Part shown: positions 1 to 8,537 of the stretch, in pieces
How positions within the stretch are numbered: the first letter of the stretch is position 1
How the letters are laid out: every line of letters starts with the position of its first letter
Assembly: GCA_035532075.1 (NCBI GenBank)
Contig: DATKRV010000098.1
Span: 73,445 to 137,444, forward strand
DNA: 64,000 nucleotides
Direction of reading: 5' to 3'
Source: CAIVND01 sp035532075
GTDB taxonomy: Bacteria; Actinomycetota; Acidimicrobiia; Acidimicrobiales; Bog-793
Notes under the pieces: generated by a model
Databases searched by the model: none
Told to the model about the DNA's origin: nothing
Seen by the model: the letters and a program-made list of their open reading frames with translations, nothing else
Program-made: the position numbers and the translations under genes

Positions 1-1
1 C

Positions 2-1654
2 TATTCCGAACTCGATGCGAACTCGGCCCATGTGCGCGCGTGCGATGAGGCCTACCTCGTCGACGGGCAAAACCCGATCGCGGGATATCTCGATATCGAG
101 GCGATTGTCGCGGTTATGGCGCGTGCAGAAGCCGACGCTGTCCATCCGGGATATGGATTTCTCGCCGAGAATGCCGCTTTTGCAAGAGCCGTCACGCTCG
201 CCGGCGCGGTGTTCGTCGGGCCGCTACCAGAGACAATCGAGCTGATGGGATCGAAGATCAGTGCGCGTGCCGCCGCCGAGAGCGCGGGCGTACGCGGTGT
301 TCCGGGCCACAACATCCCCGTAGAGAACCTCGAGGAGATCATCGCGTTCGCGGACTCCGCGGGTTGGCCGGTCGCGATCAAGGCAGCGTATGGCGGAGGA
401 GGGCGCGGACTCAAGGTCGTCCACAGCCCCGATGAGGCGCGGGAGCAGTTCGAGGCTGCGACACGCGAGTCCCTCGCCTATTTCGGTCGCTCGGAGGTCT
501 ACCTCGAGCGTTATCTGCTCGCGCCGCGCCACATCGAGATGCAGGTCATCGCAGATAATTTCGGCGACGTCGTCTGGCTCGGAGAGCGCGACTGCTCATC
601 GCAGCGTCGACACCAGAAGCTCATCGAAGAGACCCCGGCACCAGCGATCTCTGAGGCGATTCGGGAGGAGATGGGCGAGGCTGCCGCAACGCTCGCACGG
701 CGCTGTCACTATCGCGGTGTCGGCACGGTCGAATTCCTTTATGAGAACGGGGGGTTCTATTTCCTGGAGATGAACACCCGCCTCCAGGTCGAACATCCCG
801 TCACCGAACTCGTCACGGGACTCGATCTCGTCCGACTCCAGCTCGAGATCGCCGCAGGCGAGCCACTTCCGATCTCCCAGAAAGAGGTCGTCTCGCACGG
901 CCACGCAATCGAATGTCGTATCAATGCAGAGGATCCCTCGGGAGGAGCCTTTCTCCCGAGTCCCGGAACCATCGGGGAGATCCACCTCCCAGGAGGCTTT
1001 GGGGTGCGGATCGACGCGGGATATGAGGCAGGCGACGAGGTCTCGACGAACTATGACAACCTCATCGCCAAAGTATCGGTCTGGGGCCACGACCGCGCAG
1101 AGGCGCGTACCAGGATGTTGCGCGCGCTCGACGAGACGGTCATCACTGGCGTTGCAACGACCGTTCCCGCGCTGAAATTGATCCTCACATCCGAGCCGTT
1201 CATCGCTGCCACCCATTCGACCAGCTTCGTCGAGACCGCGGTGGACCTCTCTCCGATCGGCCCGCCACTTGGCCCAGACGGGACACGAGACCACCTCGGT
1301 CGAATCCTCGAAACCCTCGAGACCGAGGTCGACGGACGCCGCTACCGGGTACGCATCTGGCTCGACGCTGCCACCAAAGGCAACAGCCCGAAACACCGCG
1401 CGCCGACGAGTCGATCGCACCAGATATCGGTCGAACCCAACAGTCGCACGATCACGGCTCCCATGCAGGGCACGATCATCTCCGTAGCGGTTAGCGTCGG
1501 AGACCATGTGGAGATCGAACAGACCATCTGTGTGCTCGAGGCAATGAAGATGGAAAATCCGATCCGCACCCGGTCGGCGGGAGTGGTGCGTGAGATTCGC
1601 GTCTCGGTCGGCGACTCGCTCGGCCCGGGAGACATCGTGGCGGTCATCGAGTGA
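2..1654 (+). CDS. Biotin-dependent acyl-CoA carboxylase alpha chain (biotin carboxylase + BCCP), 5' truncated
   Basis: The product carboxylates its own biotin with ATP and bicarbonate, for transfer to acetyl- or propionyl-CoA by a separate carboxyltransferase subunit that is not in this window. The 550 visible residues begin inside the biotin carboxylase domain; the usual first 35-40 residues with the nucleotide-fold start lie outside the window. Visible signatures are the ATP-grasp glycine loop GGGGRGLKVV, the catalytic stretch EMNTRLQVEHPVTE, and a C-terminal biotinyl domain with the biotinylated lysine in EAMKMEN. A linker rich in Arg/Pro/Ser separates the two parts. The fused architecture is the actinobacterial AccA type. 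The stop overlaps the next gene by 4 bases, which implies an operon. Substrate preference cannot be read from this subunit. Confidence 0.93.
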   Translation, partial: YSELDANSAHVRACDEAYLVDGQNPIAGYLDIEAIVAVMARAEADAVHPGYGFLAENAAFARAVTLAGAVFVGPLPETIELMGSKISARAAAESAGVRGVPGHNIPVENLEEIIAFADSAGWPVAIKAAYGGGGRGLKVVHSPDEAREQFEAATRESLAYFGRSEVYLERYLLAPRHIEMQVIADNFGDVVWLGERDCSSQRRHQKLIEETPAPAISEAIREEMGEAAATLARRCHYRGVGTVEFLYENGGFYFLEMNTRLQVEHPVTELVTGLDLVRLQLEIAAGEPLPISQKEVVSHGHAIECRINAEDPSGGAFLPSPGTIGEIHLPGGFGVRIDAGYEAGDEVSTNYDNLIAKVSVWGHDRAEARTRMLRALDETVITGVATTVPALKLILTSEPFIAATHSTSFVETAVDLSPIGPPLGPDGTRDHLGRILETLETEVDGRRYRVRIWLDAATKGNSPKHRAPTSRSHQISVEPNSRTITAPMQGTIISVAVSVGDHVEIEQTICVLEAMKMENPIRTRSAGVVREIRVSVGDSLGPGDIVAVIE

Positions 1655-2835
1655 CCGAGGTGACTGATCGCCACAAGCAGTCGGTCATCGAAAACATCGA
1701 CAGCGCATGCGACCTGCTCATCGGACTCTCGCATGAGATCCATGCCAACCCTGAACTCTCCTTCGAAGAGGTCAGGGCCTCGACATGGTGCGCAGATGTG
1801 CTCGAGGCGAGCGGCTTCACGCTCGATCGCGCGATCTGCGACCTCCCCACTGCGTTTCGCGCATCGATCGGCACCGGGCCACTTGTCATCGGCATCTGCT
1901 GCGAGTACGACGCGCTTCCCGACATCGGACACGCCTGTGGTCACAACATCATCGCCGCAGCAGCGGTCGGCACCGGAATCGCGCTCGCCGAGCTCGTCGG
2001 TGAGCTCGACATCACGCTCGTCGTGCTTGGCACCCCGGCAGAGGAGGGAGGCGGTGGAAAGATCCTCATGCTCGAACGCGGAGGCTTTGACGGAATCAAC
2101 GCCTCGATGATGGTCCACCCGTGGACCTCGGAGATGACCGGCATGCCGTGTCTCGCAGTCACCCATTTCGATGTGCACTACCACGGCATCGAGGCACACG
2201 CGTCGGCCTATCCCGAACGCGGTCGAAACGCAGCGGATGCGATCACGGTCGCTCAGGTTGCGATCGGACTACTCCGCCAGCACGCGAATCCCGGCGACCA
2301 GGTACACGGCATCGTCACCAACGGTGGCTCGGCCCCCAACATCGTGCCGGCACACACCTCCGCCAAGTACTACGCGCGCTCGTCCACGGTTGCGAAACTT
2401 GACGAGTGGCTGCCGCGCGTCCATCGCTGTTTCGAGGCGGGCGCGATCGCGACCGAGACCTCGGTCGAGTACGTCACCCATTCGCGTCCCTATTCCGAGT
2501 TCCTGATGGACGAGCCGATGGCCGAGATCTACCGCGCAAACGCCGAGACGCTCGGTCGCTCCTTCACGCCGCCCGCGCAGCGCTTGAATGCCATCTCGAC
2601 CGATATGGGAAACGTCTCGCTCGTTATTCCGGCAATCCATCCCATGCTCGACATCGATGCGCTTCCCGCAGTCAACCACCAGGCAGCGTTCGCCGGACAC
2701 TGCATCTCCCAATCTGCCGATCGCGCGCTGCTCGATGGAGCGAAGGCGATGGCGATGACCGTGATCGACCTTGCCATTGGGCCAGAGCGGGCTCGCCTGC
2801 TCGATCGCAGCTACCAATACCGCATGCCCGGTTGA
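1651..2835 (+). CDS. M20 family metallopeptidase/amidohydrolase (AbgB/PepV-like)
   Basis: This 394-residue protein belongs to the M20 zinc peptidases, which split amide bonds of small substrates such as aminobenzoyl-glutamate or dipeptides in the cytoplasm. The zinc site is visible in GHACGHN near residue 95 and in the TPAEEGGGGK segment (catalytic and metal-bridging glutamates). A lid/dimerisation region follows, starting about VHYHGIEAHAS. The length is normal for the family. The GTG start overlaps the stop of the carboxylase gene (GTGA), so translation is probably coupled. The substrate is unknown; it could act on an amide upstream of the carboxylase reaction, but only the gene overlap suggests that. 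Confidence 0.88.
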   Translation: MTEVTDRHKQSVIENIDSACDLLIGLSHEIHANPELSFEEVRASTWCADVLEASGFTLDRAICDLPTAFRASIGTGPLVIGICCEYDALPDIGHACGHNIIAAAAVGTGIALAELVGELDITLVVLGTPAEEGGGGKILMLERGGFDGINASMMVHPWTSEMTGMPCLAVTHFDVHYHGIEAHASAYPERGRNAADAITVAQVAIGLLRQHANPGDQVHGIVTNGGSAPNIVPAHTSAKYYARSSTVAKLDEWLPRVHRCFEAGAIATETSVEYVTHSRPYSEFLMDEPMAEIYRANAETLGRSFTPPAQRLNAISTDMGNVSLVIPAIHPMLDIDALPAVNHQAAFAGHCISQSADRALLDGAKAMAMTVIDLAIGPERARLLDRSYQYRMPG

Positions 2836-2866
2836 TTACTCGCGCGTATTCACCAGACGCGAATGG

Positions 2867-4033
2867 TCAGTGCGCCGGGGCGACCACGTGAGGCATGCAG
2901 AGTTGGTCGTACTCCGCGATGACGATCTCGGCTCCCTCTCCACACGCCGGGCAGTTCGGGTCACGGCGCACCTTGAAGGTACGGAACTCCTCACCAAGTG
3001 CGTCATAGGCGAGAAGACGACCAACAAGGGTCTCGCCGATGCCGAGCAGCATCTTGATCGCCTCGACCGCCTCGATCGAACCGATGATGCCACACAGCAC
3101 ACCAAGTACGCCCGCCTCGGCACATGAGGGTGCGAGTTCGGGAGGCGGAGGCTCGGGAACGATGCAGCGATAACACGGTCCGACATAGGGATTGAACACC
3201 GTTGCCTGACCCTCGAAACGAAAGATCGAGCCGTGCACCACCGGGGTATTTGTCAACAATGAGGCATCGTTGACGAGATAGCGGGTCGGGAAGTTGTCGG
3301 TGCCGTCGACGACAAGGTCATACTCTTTGAACAGATCGACGATATTGTCCGCGCCAAGACGTACATCGTAGGTGACGACATTCACGTCGGGATTCATCGC
3401 AGTGAGTGCCTTCTTCGCGGAATCAACCTTGCGTTCACCGATGCGATCCATGTTGTGCAGGATCTGGCGCTGCAGGTTCGAGGCATCGACCACGTCCATG
3501 TCGACGATGCCGATCGTTCCAACACCCGCGGCCGCGAGATACAACGCTGCGGGAGAACCGAGACCGCCGGCACCGAGCAGGAGCACCTTCGATGCGAGAA
3601 GACGCTGCTGGCCTGGCTCGGAGACCTCGGGCAGAAGCAGGTGACGCTGGTAGCGGTTGCGCTGTTCCGCGCTCAGGACGACCGGTGTCTGCCAGGTTCG
3701 ACCCTCGTCCTTCCAGCGATTGAACCCACCCGCCATCGAGACGACGTCGGTGTATCCAAGGTCTGCGAGGGATTTCGCGGCGAAGGCCGAACGCGTCCCG
3801 CCGGCGCAATAGACAACGATCGGTGCGGACCTGTCGGCCACTCGGCCCTCGATCTGCACCTCGAGAAATCCACGCGGGAGATGGAGCGCTCCGGGGATTG
3901 CTCCTTGCTCGTACTCGTCGGCCTCGCGCACGTCAAGAAAGATTGCACTCGATCGCTGGGCGTCGGCCTGTGCCGGCTCGACCTCGCGGATCTTCTCCTT
4001 GACCTCCGCCAGAAGGTCTCGAAAACTTGCCAT
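2867..4033 (-). CDS. Rhodanese-ThiF/MoeB fusion (sulfur carrier adenylyltransferase/sulfurtransferase), permuted order
   Basis: A 388-residue activating enzyme for ubiquitin-like sulfur carriers (MoaD, ThiS or CysO type). Residues about 28-115 form a rhodanese domain with the active Cys76 in CAGGTRS. Residues about 125-375 form the ThiF/MoeB domain with ATP-binding loop GAGGLGSP, the segment NLQRQILH, and two CxxC pairs (CYRC, CPAC) for a structural zinc. In MoeZ, the usual actinobacterial enzyme, the rhodanese domain is C-terminal; here it is N-terminal, so I give no gene symbol. The ATG is preceded by a strong ribosome site (AGGAGGGG, 7 bases away). No sulfur carrier gene is adjacent. The gene is divergent from a nitroreductase. 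Confidence 0.9.
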   Translation of the reverse strand: MASFRDLLAEVKEKIREVEPAQADAQRSSAIFLDVREADEYEQGAIPGALHLPRGFLEVQIEGRVADRSAPIVVYCAGGTRSAFAAKSLADLGYTDVVSMAGGFNRWKDEGRTWQTPVVLSAEQRNRYQRHLLLPEVSEPGQQRLLASKVLLLGAGGLGSPAALYLAAAGVGTIGIVDMDVVDASNLQRQILHNMDRIGERKVDSAKKALTAMNPDVNVVTYDVRLGADNIVDLFKEYDLVVDGTDNFPTRYLVNDASLLTNTPVVHGSIFRFEGQATVFNPYVGPCYRCIVPEPPPPELAPSCAEAGVLGVLCGIIGSIEAVEAIKMLLGIGETLVGRLLAYDALGEEFRTFKVRRDPNCPACGEGAEIVIAEYDQLCMPHVVAPAH

Positions 4034-4058
4034 CTCGCGACCCCTCCTCTCTCTTTGG

Positions 4059-4073
4059 TTGGCGCAGCGCCAA
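4059..4073. promoter_or_regulatory. Perfect palindrome upstream of the rhodanese-ThiF gene
   Basis: TTGGCGC and GCGCCAA flank a single A, giving a perfect 7+1+7 inverted repeat, 26-40 bases upstream of the rhodanese-ThiF start and just above its ribosome site. The odd centre suits a dimeric protein operator better than a hairpin, whose loop would be too small. No regulator is known; this is a pattern observation only. Confidence 0.4.
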
Positions 4074-4164
4074 TCCTCAAGTCCTGCCCCTCGGCTCTCT
4101 CGGTTCCTTATACATTACCAGTTTAGTCAACATTCCATACACTGCGCGGGAGTAGGTTCTTACG

Positions 4165-4770
4165 ATGGAGTTCAGCGACGCCGTCCACTCGCGCAAGATG
4201 ACCCGGCGATTCCTTCCCGAGCCACTCGACGAGGCCCTCCTCGACCGACTCTTCTCGCTCGCTCTGCGCTCCCCGTCGGCAGGATCGACCAATGGGGTCG
4301 ACCTGCTCGTACTGCGCAGCGAGGACTCACGGACGAAATTCTGGGAGACGATCAGCGACCTCGAGTGGCGCGAAGAGCCAGCTCGCTCGTTCGGGCTGAC
4401 GGTCGCGCCGGTCATTGTCATTCCCGTAGCAAGCCCAAACGCCTATCTTGAGCGCTATGCGAGAGACGACAAGTCAGCCTCTGTGCTCTCTCGTCTCCCC
4501 CTCGCATCATGGCCGGTCCCCTACTGGAGCATCGACGCGGCTTTCGTCGCGATGACGCTGCTCCTCTCGGTCACCGACCTCGGCCTCGGTGCGCTCTTTT
4601 TTCATCTGCAAGGACGAGACCGGGAGCTCTTGAGTGCATTTGGCATCGCAGAGGGAACGGCCACGATCGGCGCGATCGCGATCGGAAAGCCGGACACCGA
4701 GACGACCGCAGAGCGACCTCGCCGACGCGCGCGCCGCGTCGAGGAGAGGATCCATTTCGAGCGCTGGTAG
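4165..4770 (+). CDS. Nitroreductase family protein (FMN-dependent)
   Basis: A 201-residue protein of the nitroreductase/FMN oxidoreductase family, which reduces nitro groups, quinones or enones with NAD(P)H. The N-terminus contains the family pattern of Arg/Ser/Arg residues for FMN phosphate (HSRKMTRRFLPEP) and the following SPSAGSTNG stretch. A second FMN contact region is the alpha-helical LLLSVTDLGLGALFF near residue 140, followed by the IGAIAIGKP segment typical of the C-terminal strand. The ATG at 4165 has a GGGAG about 12 bases upstream. It stands alone, divergent from the rhodanese-ThiF gene and 32 bases before the S9 peptidase. The substrate is not predictable. Confidence 0.87.
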   Translation: MEFSDAVHSRKMTRRFLPEPLDEALLDRLFSLALRSPSAGSTNGVDLLVLRSEDSRTKFWETISDLEWREEPARSFGLTVAPVIVIPVASPNAYLERYARDDKSASVLSRLPLASWPVPYWSIDAAFVAMTLLLSVTDLGLGALFFHLQGRDRELLSAFGIAEGTATIGAIAIGKPDTETTAERPRRRARRVEERIHFERW

Positions 4771-4802
4771 GTTCTCACCAACGGTTCGCGAACGGGGGCG
4801 AC

Positions 4803-6755
4803 ATGGCGACAACGGCTGCATACGGCTCGTGGAGATCTCCGATCACAGGCGCGCTGCTGGTTGAGGACGTCATCTCACCGAACTTCATCGTCACCGATTC
4901 ACACGACATCTACTGGATCGAAAGACGCCCCAGCGAGCAGGGTCGCCAGGCCATCGTCGTCATGCACGAAGACGGATCGATCGAAGACCTCCTCCCTCCT
5001 CTCTACAACGCGCGCACCCGCGCCCATGAATATGGCGGGCTGTGTTATTGCGTCGATCGTGGCCGCGTGTTCTTTTCCAACTTCGCCGATCAGCGCATCT
5101 ACTGCCGGGAACGATCGGGCGCGATCGCGCCGCTGGCGGCGACCGGAGAGACCGATTGCACCACCCGGTATGCCGACTTCATCGTGACGAGAGATGGTGC
5201 CTCACTGATCAGCGTACGTGAGCGCCATTGGGTAAACGGCGTCGCAGGCGCGCCCGGCGTCGTCAACGACCTCGTCAGGATCCCGACCGAGGGAGAAGGT
5301 CCGATCGAGGTACTGGCGACCGGAAATGACTTCTACAGTGCGCCAAGAGTCGCACCAGATGGAAAAAAGCTCGCCTATCTCACCTGGAATCACCCGAACA
5401 TGCCATGGGATGGAACCGAGCTCTACCGCGTCGATCTCGACCCGGACAACCGGCTAGGTCCAAAGGTGCTCGTCGCCGGTGGGGTGAAAGAGTCGATTAG
5501 TCAACCGCGATTTCGCCAAGACGGAGGGCTGCTCTACCTCTCGGATCGCTCAGGATTCTGGAACCTGTATGACGAGACGGGTACGTCGCTTTTACCGATC
5601 GAGGCCGACTGTGCGGGGCCCGACTGGCAGTTTGGTCAGTCAAGTTATGCGCTATTTGACGACGACCGGATCGTCATCACCTTCGAGCGCGACGCGGCCA
5701 TGCAGCTCGCGATCATCGATCACTCGAGCACACGGGATCTCCACCACCCGCTCTCCTACTTTGCCTCGCTCAATGTCGATGCCCGCGGCCGGATCGTTGC
5801 ACTCGCCGGTTCAGCGGGCGATCCACTCGCGGTTGTCGCGATCGATCCAGCGAACAATGACACCTCGGTACTGCGAAAGAGTCGCAAGATGAATATCGAC
5901 CCGGGCTATATCTCGACTCCGCGACACTTCATCTTCCCGACGACCGGCGGCCTCGAGGCGCACGCGCTCTTCTACCCACCGAAGAACCGCGACTTCCAGG
6001 GGTCACCCGGAGAGCGGCCACCGCTCATCGTGCAGATCCACGGCGGTCCCACCGCCGGTACCCGCCAGCTGTTCGACCCGGAGATCCAGTACTGGACGAG
6101 CCGCGGGTTTGCCGTCGTCGATGTCGATTATGGCGGGAGCAGTGGTTACGGGCGCGCCTATCGCGAACGCCTCGAAGGTCAGTTGGGCATCGTCGATGTC
6201 GATGACTGTACCAATGCTGCACTTGCGCTCGCCGAACGGGGACGCGTCGACCGCAGACGTCTGATCATTCACGGCGGGAGTGCCGGTGGCTATACCACGC
6301 TTGCCTGCATGACCTTTCGCGACGTGTTTGCCGTCGGTGCGAGTTACTTCGGAATCTCGGATCTTTCCGCGCTCGCAAGGGACACCCACAAGTTCGAGTC
6401 GCGCTACCTCGACAGGCTGGTCGGACCGTACCCGGAGGACGAGGCGATCTTCGCCGAGCGTTCCCCACTCTTTCACGCCCGCGAGCTGAAATGCCCGGTG
6501 ATCTTTTTCCAGGGACTCGAAGATGCAATTGTCCCTCCCGTCCAGGCAGAGGAGATGGTCGAGGCGCTGCACACCCACGGGGTCCCCGCCGCCTACATCG
6601 CCTACGAGGGCGAACAGCACGGCTTCAGAAAGCAAGCCTCGATCATCCGGTCGGTCGAAGCAGAGCTGTATTTCTATGGTCGGGTGCTTGACATCGACAT
6701 TGCCGATGACATTGAACCCGTCGAAATCCGCGACGCGTCGCTGCTCATCCACTAG
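4803..6755 (+). CDS. S9 family serine peptidase (acylaminoacyl/oligopeptidase type)
   Basis: A 650-residue cytoplasmic prolyl-oligopeptidase-family enzyme that cleaves short or N-blocked peptides. The N-terminal half (about 1-390) is the beta-propeller that gates substrates. The C-terminal half is the alpha/beta hydrolase domain. The catalytic triad is visible: Ser493 in GGSAGG, Asp574 in LEDAIVPP and His606 in EQHGF; the oxyanion-hole region is IHGGPT. The ATG at 4803 gives the family-normal N-terminus (TTAAYGSWRSPIT); an in-frame extension upstream to about 4509 overlaps the nitroreductase gene and is rejected. No signal peptide is seen. The exact specificity (dipeptidyl versus acylaminoacyl) is not certain. 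Confidence 0.92.
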   Translation: MATTAAYGSWRSPITGALLVEDVISPNFIVTDSHDIYWIERRPSEQGRQAIVVMHEDGSIEDLLPPLYNARTRAHEYGGLCYCVDRGRVFFSNFADQRIYCRERSGAIAPLAATGETDCTTRYADFIVTRDGASLISVRERHWVNGVAGAPGVVNDLVRIPTEGEGPIEVLATGNDFYSAPRVAPDGKKLAYLTWNHPNMPWDGTELYRVDLDPDNRLGPKVLVAGGVKESISQPRFRQDGGLLYLSDRSGFWNLYDETGTSLLPIEADCAGPDWQFGQSSYALFDDDRIVITFERDAAMQLAIIDHSSTRDLHHPLSYFASLNVDARGRIVALAGSAGDPLAVVAIDPANNDTSVLRKSRKMNIDPGYISTPRHFIFPTTGGLEAHALFYPPKNRDFQGSPGERPPLIVQIHGGPTAGTRQLFDPEIQYWTSRGFAVVDVDYGGSSGYGRAYRERLEGQLGIVDVDDCTNAALALAERGRVDRRRLIIHGGSAGGYTTLACMTFRDVFAVGASYFGISDLSALARDTHKFESRYLDRLVGPYPEDEAIFAERSPLFHARELKCPVIFFQGLEDAIVPPVQAEEMVEALHTHGVPAAYIAYEGEQHGFRKQASIIRSVEAELYFYGRVLDIDIADDIEPVEIRDASLLIH

Positions 6756-6836
6756 AAGACGCCTGGCCAATCCTCGTCAGCGTTGGAGATCCTCACCTGC
6801 ACCGTCTCACCAAGACGCGTTGAGTAACGTCGTGTC

Positions 6837-7460
6837 ATGCGCTACCGCGGGATCGTCCTCTTGCTGTTCTTTGCCCTGTGTCTGGCGATCACGATCGTCG
6901 CGTTTCCGGGCCATGCGAATCACAGCGCCTCGTCAACGACCAAAAGAGTGCCGTCCAAGGCCGCTCGCGTCACCCGACCGAGTACGACGACAACGACGAT
7001 CTCCCCAGGCGATCTTCCACAGACAAAGACCTTTCCGAATCCAAAGGACCCGGTCTTCATCGGGCACATGCGCGAACTCGTCGCCGCAATCGCAGGCGAC
7101 CGGCCAAAACTTGCCCTCGATGCCTTCTTTCCCCTTGCGGCCTACATCCAGGTGAAGGCGATAGCCGACCCGGTCACGGACTGGCATGTCCGGCTCATCG
7201 CCAACTACGCGATCGATATCGGCCTCGCCCACAGACAGCTCGGCCCCGACGCGAGCGCGGCGAAATTCAAGTCCGTGGCGGTGGGAGCCGGGGCGACATG
7301 GATCAAGCCCGGTGTCGAACTCAACAAAGGTTCGTACTGGCGCGTCTATGGCACCGTCGTCTACTGCAAGGTCGGTTCCGCGACACGCTATTTTGTCGTC
7401 ACTTCGATGATCTCCTGGCGCGGTGAATGGTATGTCGTTCATCTCGGAGCAATCCGCTAA
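6837..7460 (+). CDS. Secreted or membrane-anchored hypothetical protein with Thr-rich linker
   Basis: I do not recognise a named family. The 207-residue protein starts with a short basic stretch (MRYRG) and a hydrophobic segment of about 17 residues, so it is a likely signal peptide or signal anchor. A linker rich in Ser, Thr, Lys and Arg (about residues 28-55, including TTTTT) follows, then a compact globular region of about 150 residues ending in a Trp-rich strand pattern (MISWRGEWYVVHLGAIR). This layout is typical of actinobacterial cell-envelope proteins with a domain held outside the membrane. The ATG start is 81 bases after the peptidase. The next gene starts about 150 bases downstream. 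Confidence 0.75.
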   Translation: MRYRGIVLLLFFALCLAITIVAFPGHANHSASSTTKRVPSKAARVTRPSTTTTTISPGDLPQTKTFPNPKDPVFIGHMRELVAAIAGDRPKLALDAFFPLAAYIQVKAIADPVTDWHVRLIANYAIDIGLAHRQLGPDASAAKFKSVAVGAGATWIKPGVELNKGSYWRVYGTVVYCKVGSATRYFVVTSMISWRGEWYVVHLGAIR

Positions 7461-7608
7461 CCAGGGCGCGACGCGAAAACATCTCGCCAGATATCGCATT
7501 TTGGCGAACACGATGCACCGGTTCCGTGATCCGGTAGGTGCGCAGGTAACCACGTGCTCCACAGTGGACGGACAGCATTTCCGTCGTCTCGTCACCCACG
7601 GAGGAACC

Positions 7609-8274
7609 ATGACCCAGACCCTCGATGGAATCATCTTCGGCGCCAGTCTCAGGCTCGAACCATATCCCGACCCGGTCGTTGAATCACTCGGCCACGATCC
7701 ACGATCTACCTATGTGGAACGGTTCTGGCTCCCGGTGCTTGGCCCGTCGACAACACTTCTCCTGCGCCTTTTCGTCGACAGACTCGAGGGCTCACCAAAG
7801 GGTGTCGACGTTGACGTCGCGGAGAGCGCTCGCGCGCTTGGCCTTGGCGAGCGACGGGGTCGCCACGGTCCCTTTCTCCGTTCGGTCGCACGCGCGATCG
7901 ACTTCGACATGGTGCGCTACCTTCGACCCGGCGCAATTGGTGTGCGTCGGAGCCTTCCCTCGTTGTCGAGCCGAAACATTGCACGTCTCCCCGATTCGCT
8001 CCAGCGCGAACACGCGCAGGTGATTCGACAGGCGGGCGCCACCACCGACCTCATGGTACGAAGGGGCCGGCAACTCGCCCTGAGTCTGCTCGCGCTCGGA
8101 GAGAGCACCGGGGACACTCAACGACAGCTGACGCGGTGGAGTTTTGACGAGAGGTTCGCGCACGAATGCACGCGATGGGCGGCACGAGAACTCGATGACC
8201 ACAACGGCCACATTTCGCAGGCCACCACACATCTCGCTCGCCTCGAAGGCCGTCGCACATCTGTCGGCTCATGA
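7609..8274 (+). CDS. Conserved hypothetical protein
   Basis: A 221-residue protein of unknown function. The ATG at 7609 is chosen because a GGAGG lies 5 bases upstream; an upstream in-frame extension to 7423 would overlap the previous gene and lacks such a site. The protein has no membrane segment. A central region (about residues 30-130, with RFWLPVLGPSTTLLLRLFVD, AESARALGLG and a run of Arg/Ser residues) has the feel of a DNA-binding winged helix, but I see no diagnostic motif. The C-terminal 80 residues are helical and charged. Name and role are left open. Confidence 0.7.
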   Translation: MTQTLDGIIFGASLRLEPYPDPVVESLGHDPRSTYVERFWLPVLGPSTTLLLRLFVDRLEGSPKGVDVDVAESARALGLGERRGRHGPFLRSVARAIDFDMVRYLRPGAIGVRRSLPSLSSRNIARLPDSLQREHAQVIRQAGATTDLMVRRGRQLALSLLALGESTGDTQRQLTRWSFDERFAHECTRWAARELDDHNGHISQATTHLARLEGRRTSVGS

Positions 8275-8282
8275 CCTCTGAC

Positions 8283-8295
8283 GCTCTTCGAGAGC
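8283..8295. terminator. Small hairpin after the 7.6-8.3 kb hypothetical gene
   Basis: GCTCT-TCG-AGAGC, a perfect 5-base-pair stem with a 3-base loop, starts 9 bases after the stop codon. No T-run follows, so it is only a weak terminator candidate. Confidence 0.25.
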
Positions 8296-8537
8296 ACTGT
8301 CGAAAAGATCTCAATCGAGCTGCTTGGACACCTTGACGTCGCCGCGGTGAGCGTCACGGCTCAGATATGGTGGAGACACCGGGCCGGCCCACCGTCGAGG
8401 GTCTGGCATGACGAAAGGCGCGGAGGTCTCATGCAAGAGCGCGGCAAATCTCGGGATGTCAGAGTTCACATGTCGCGACCAGGGCTGCGCACCTGGAATC
8501 TCCACATTCTCGAAACGACGCGATCCAGACGGATTCC

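Noticed and set aside
4074..4164. A sigma-70-like promoter with TTGACT on the minus strand before the rhodanese-ThiF gene
   Set aside because: The nearest TATAAG-like box is only 12 bases away, too close for a normal promoter.
4509..4802. Upstream extension of the S9 peptidase
   Set aside because: It would lie inside the nitroreductase gene and has no family match; the ATG at 4803 fits the family start.
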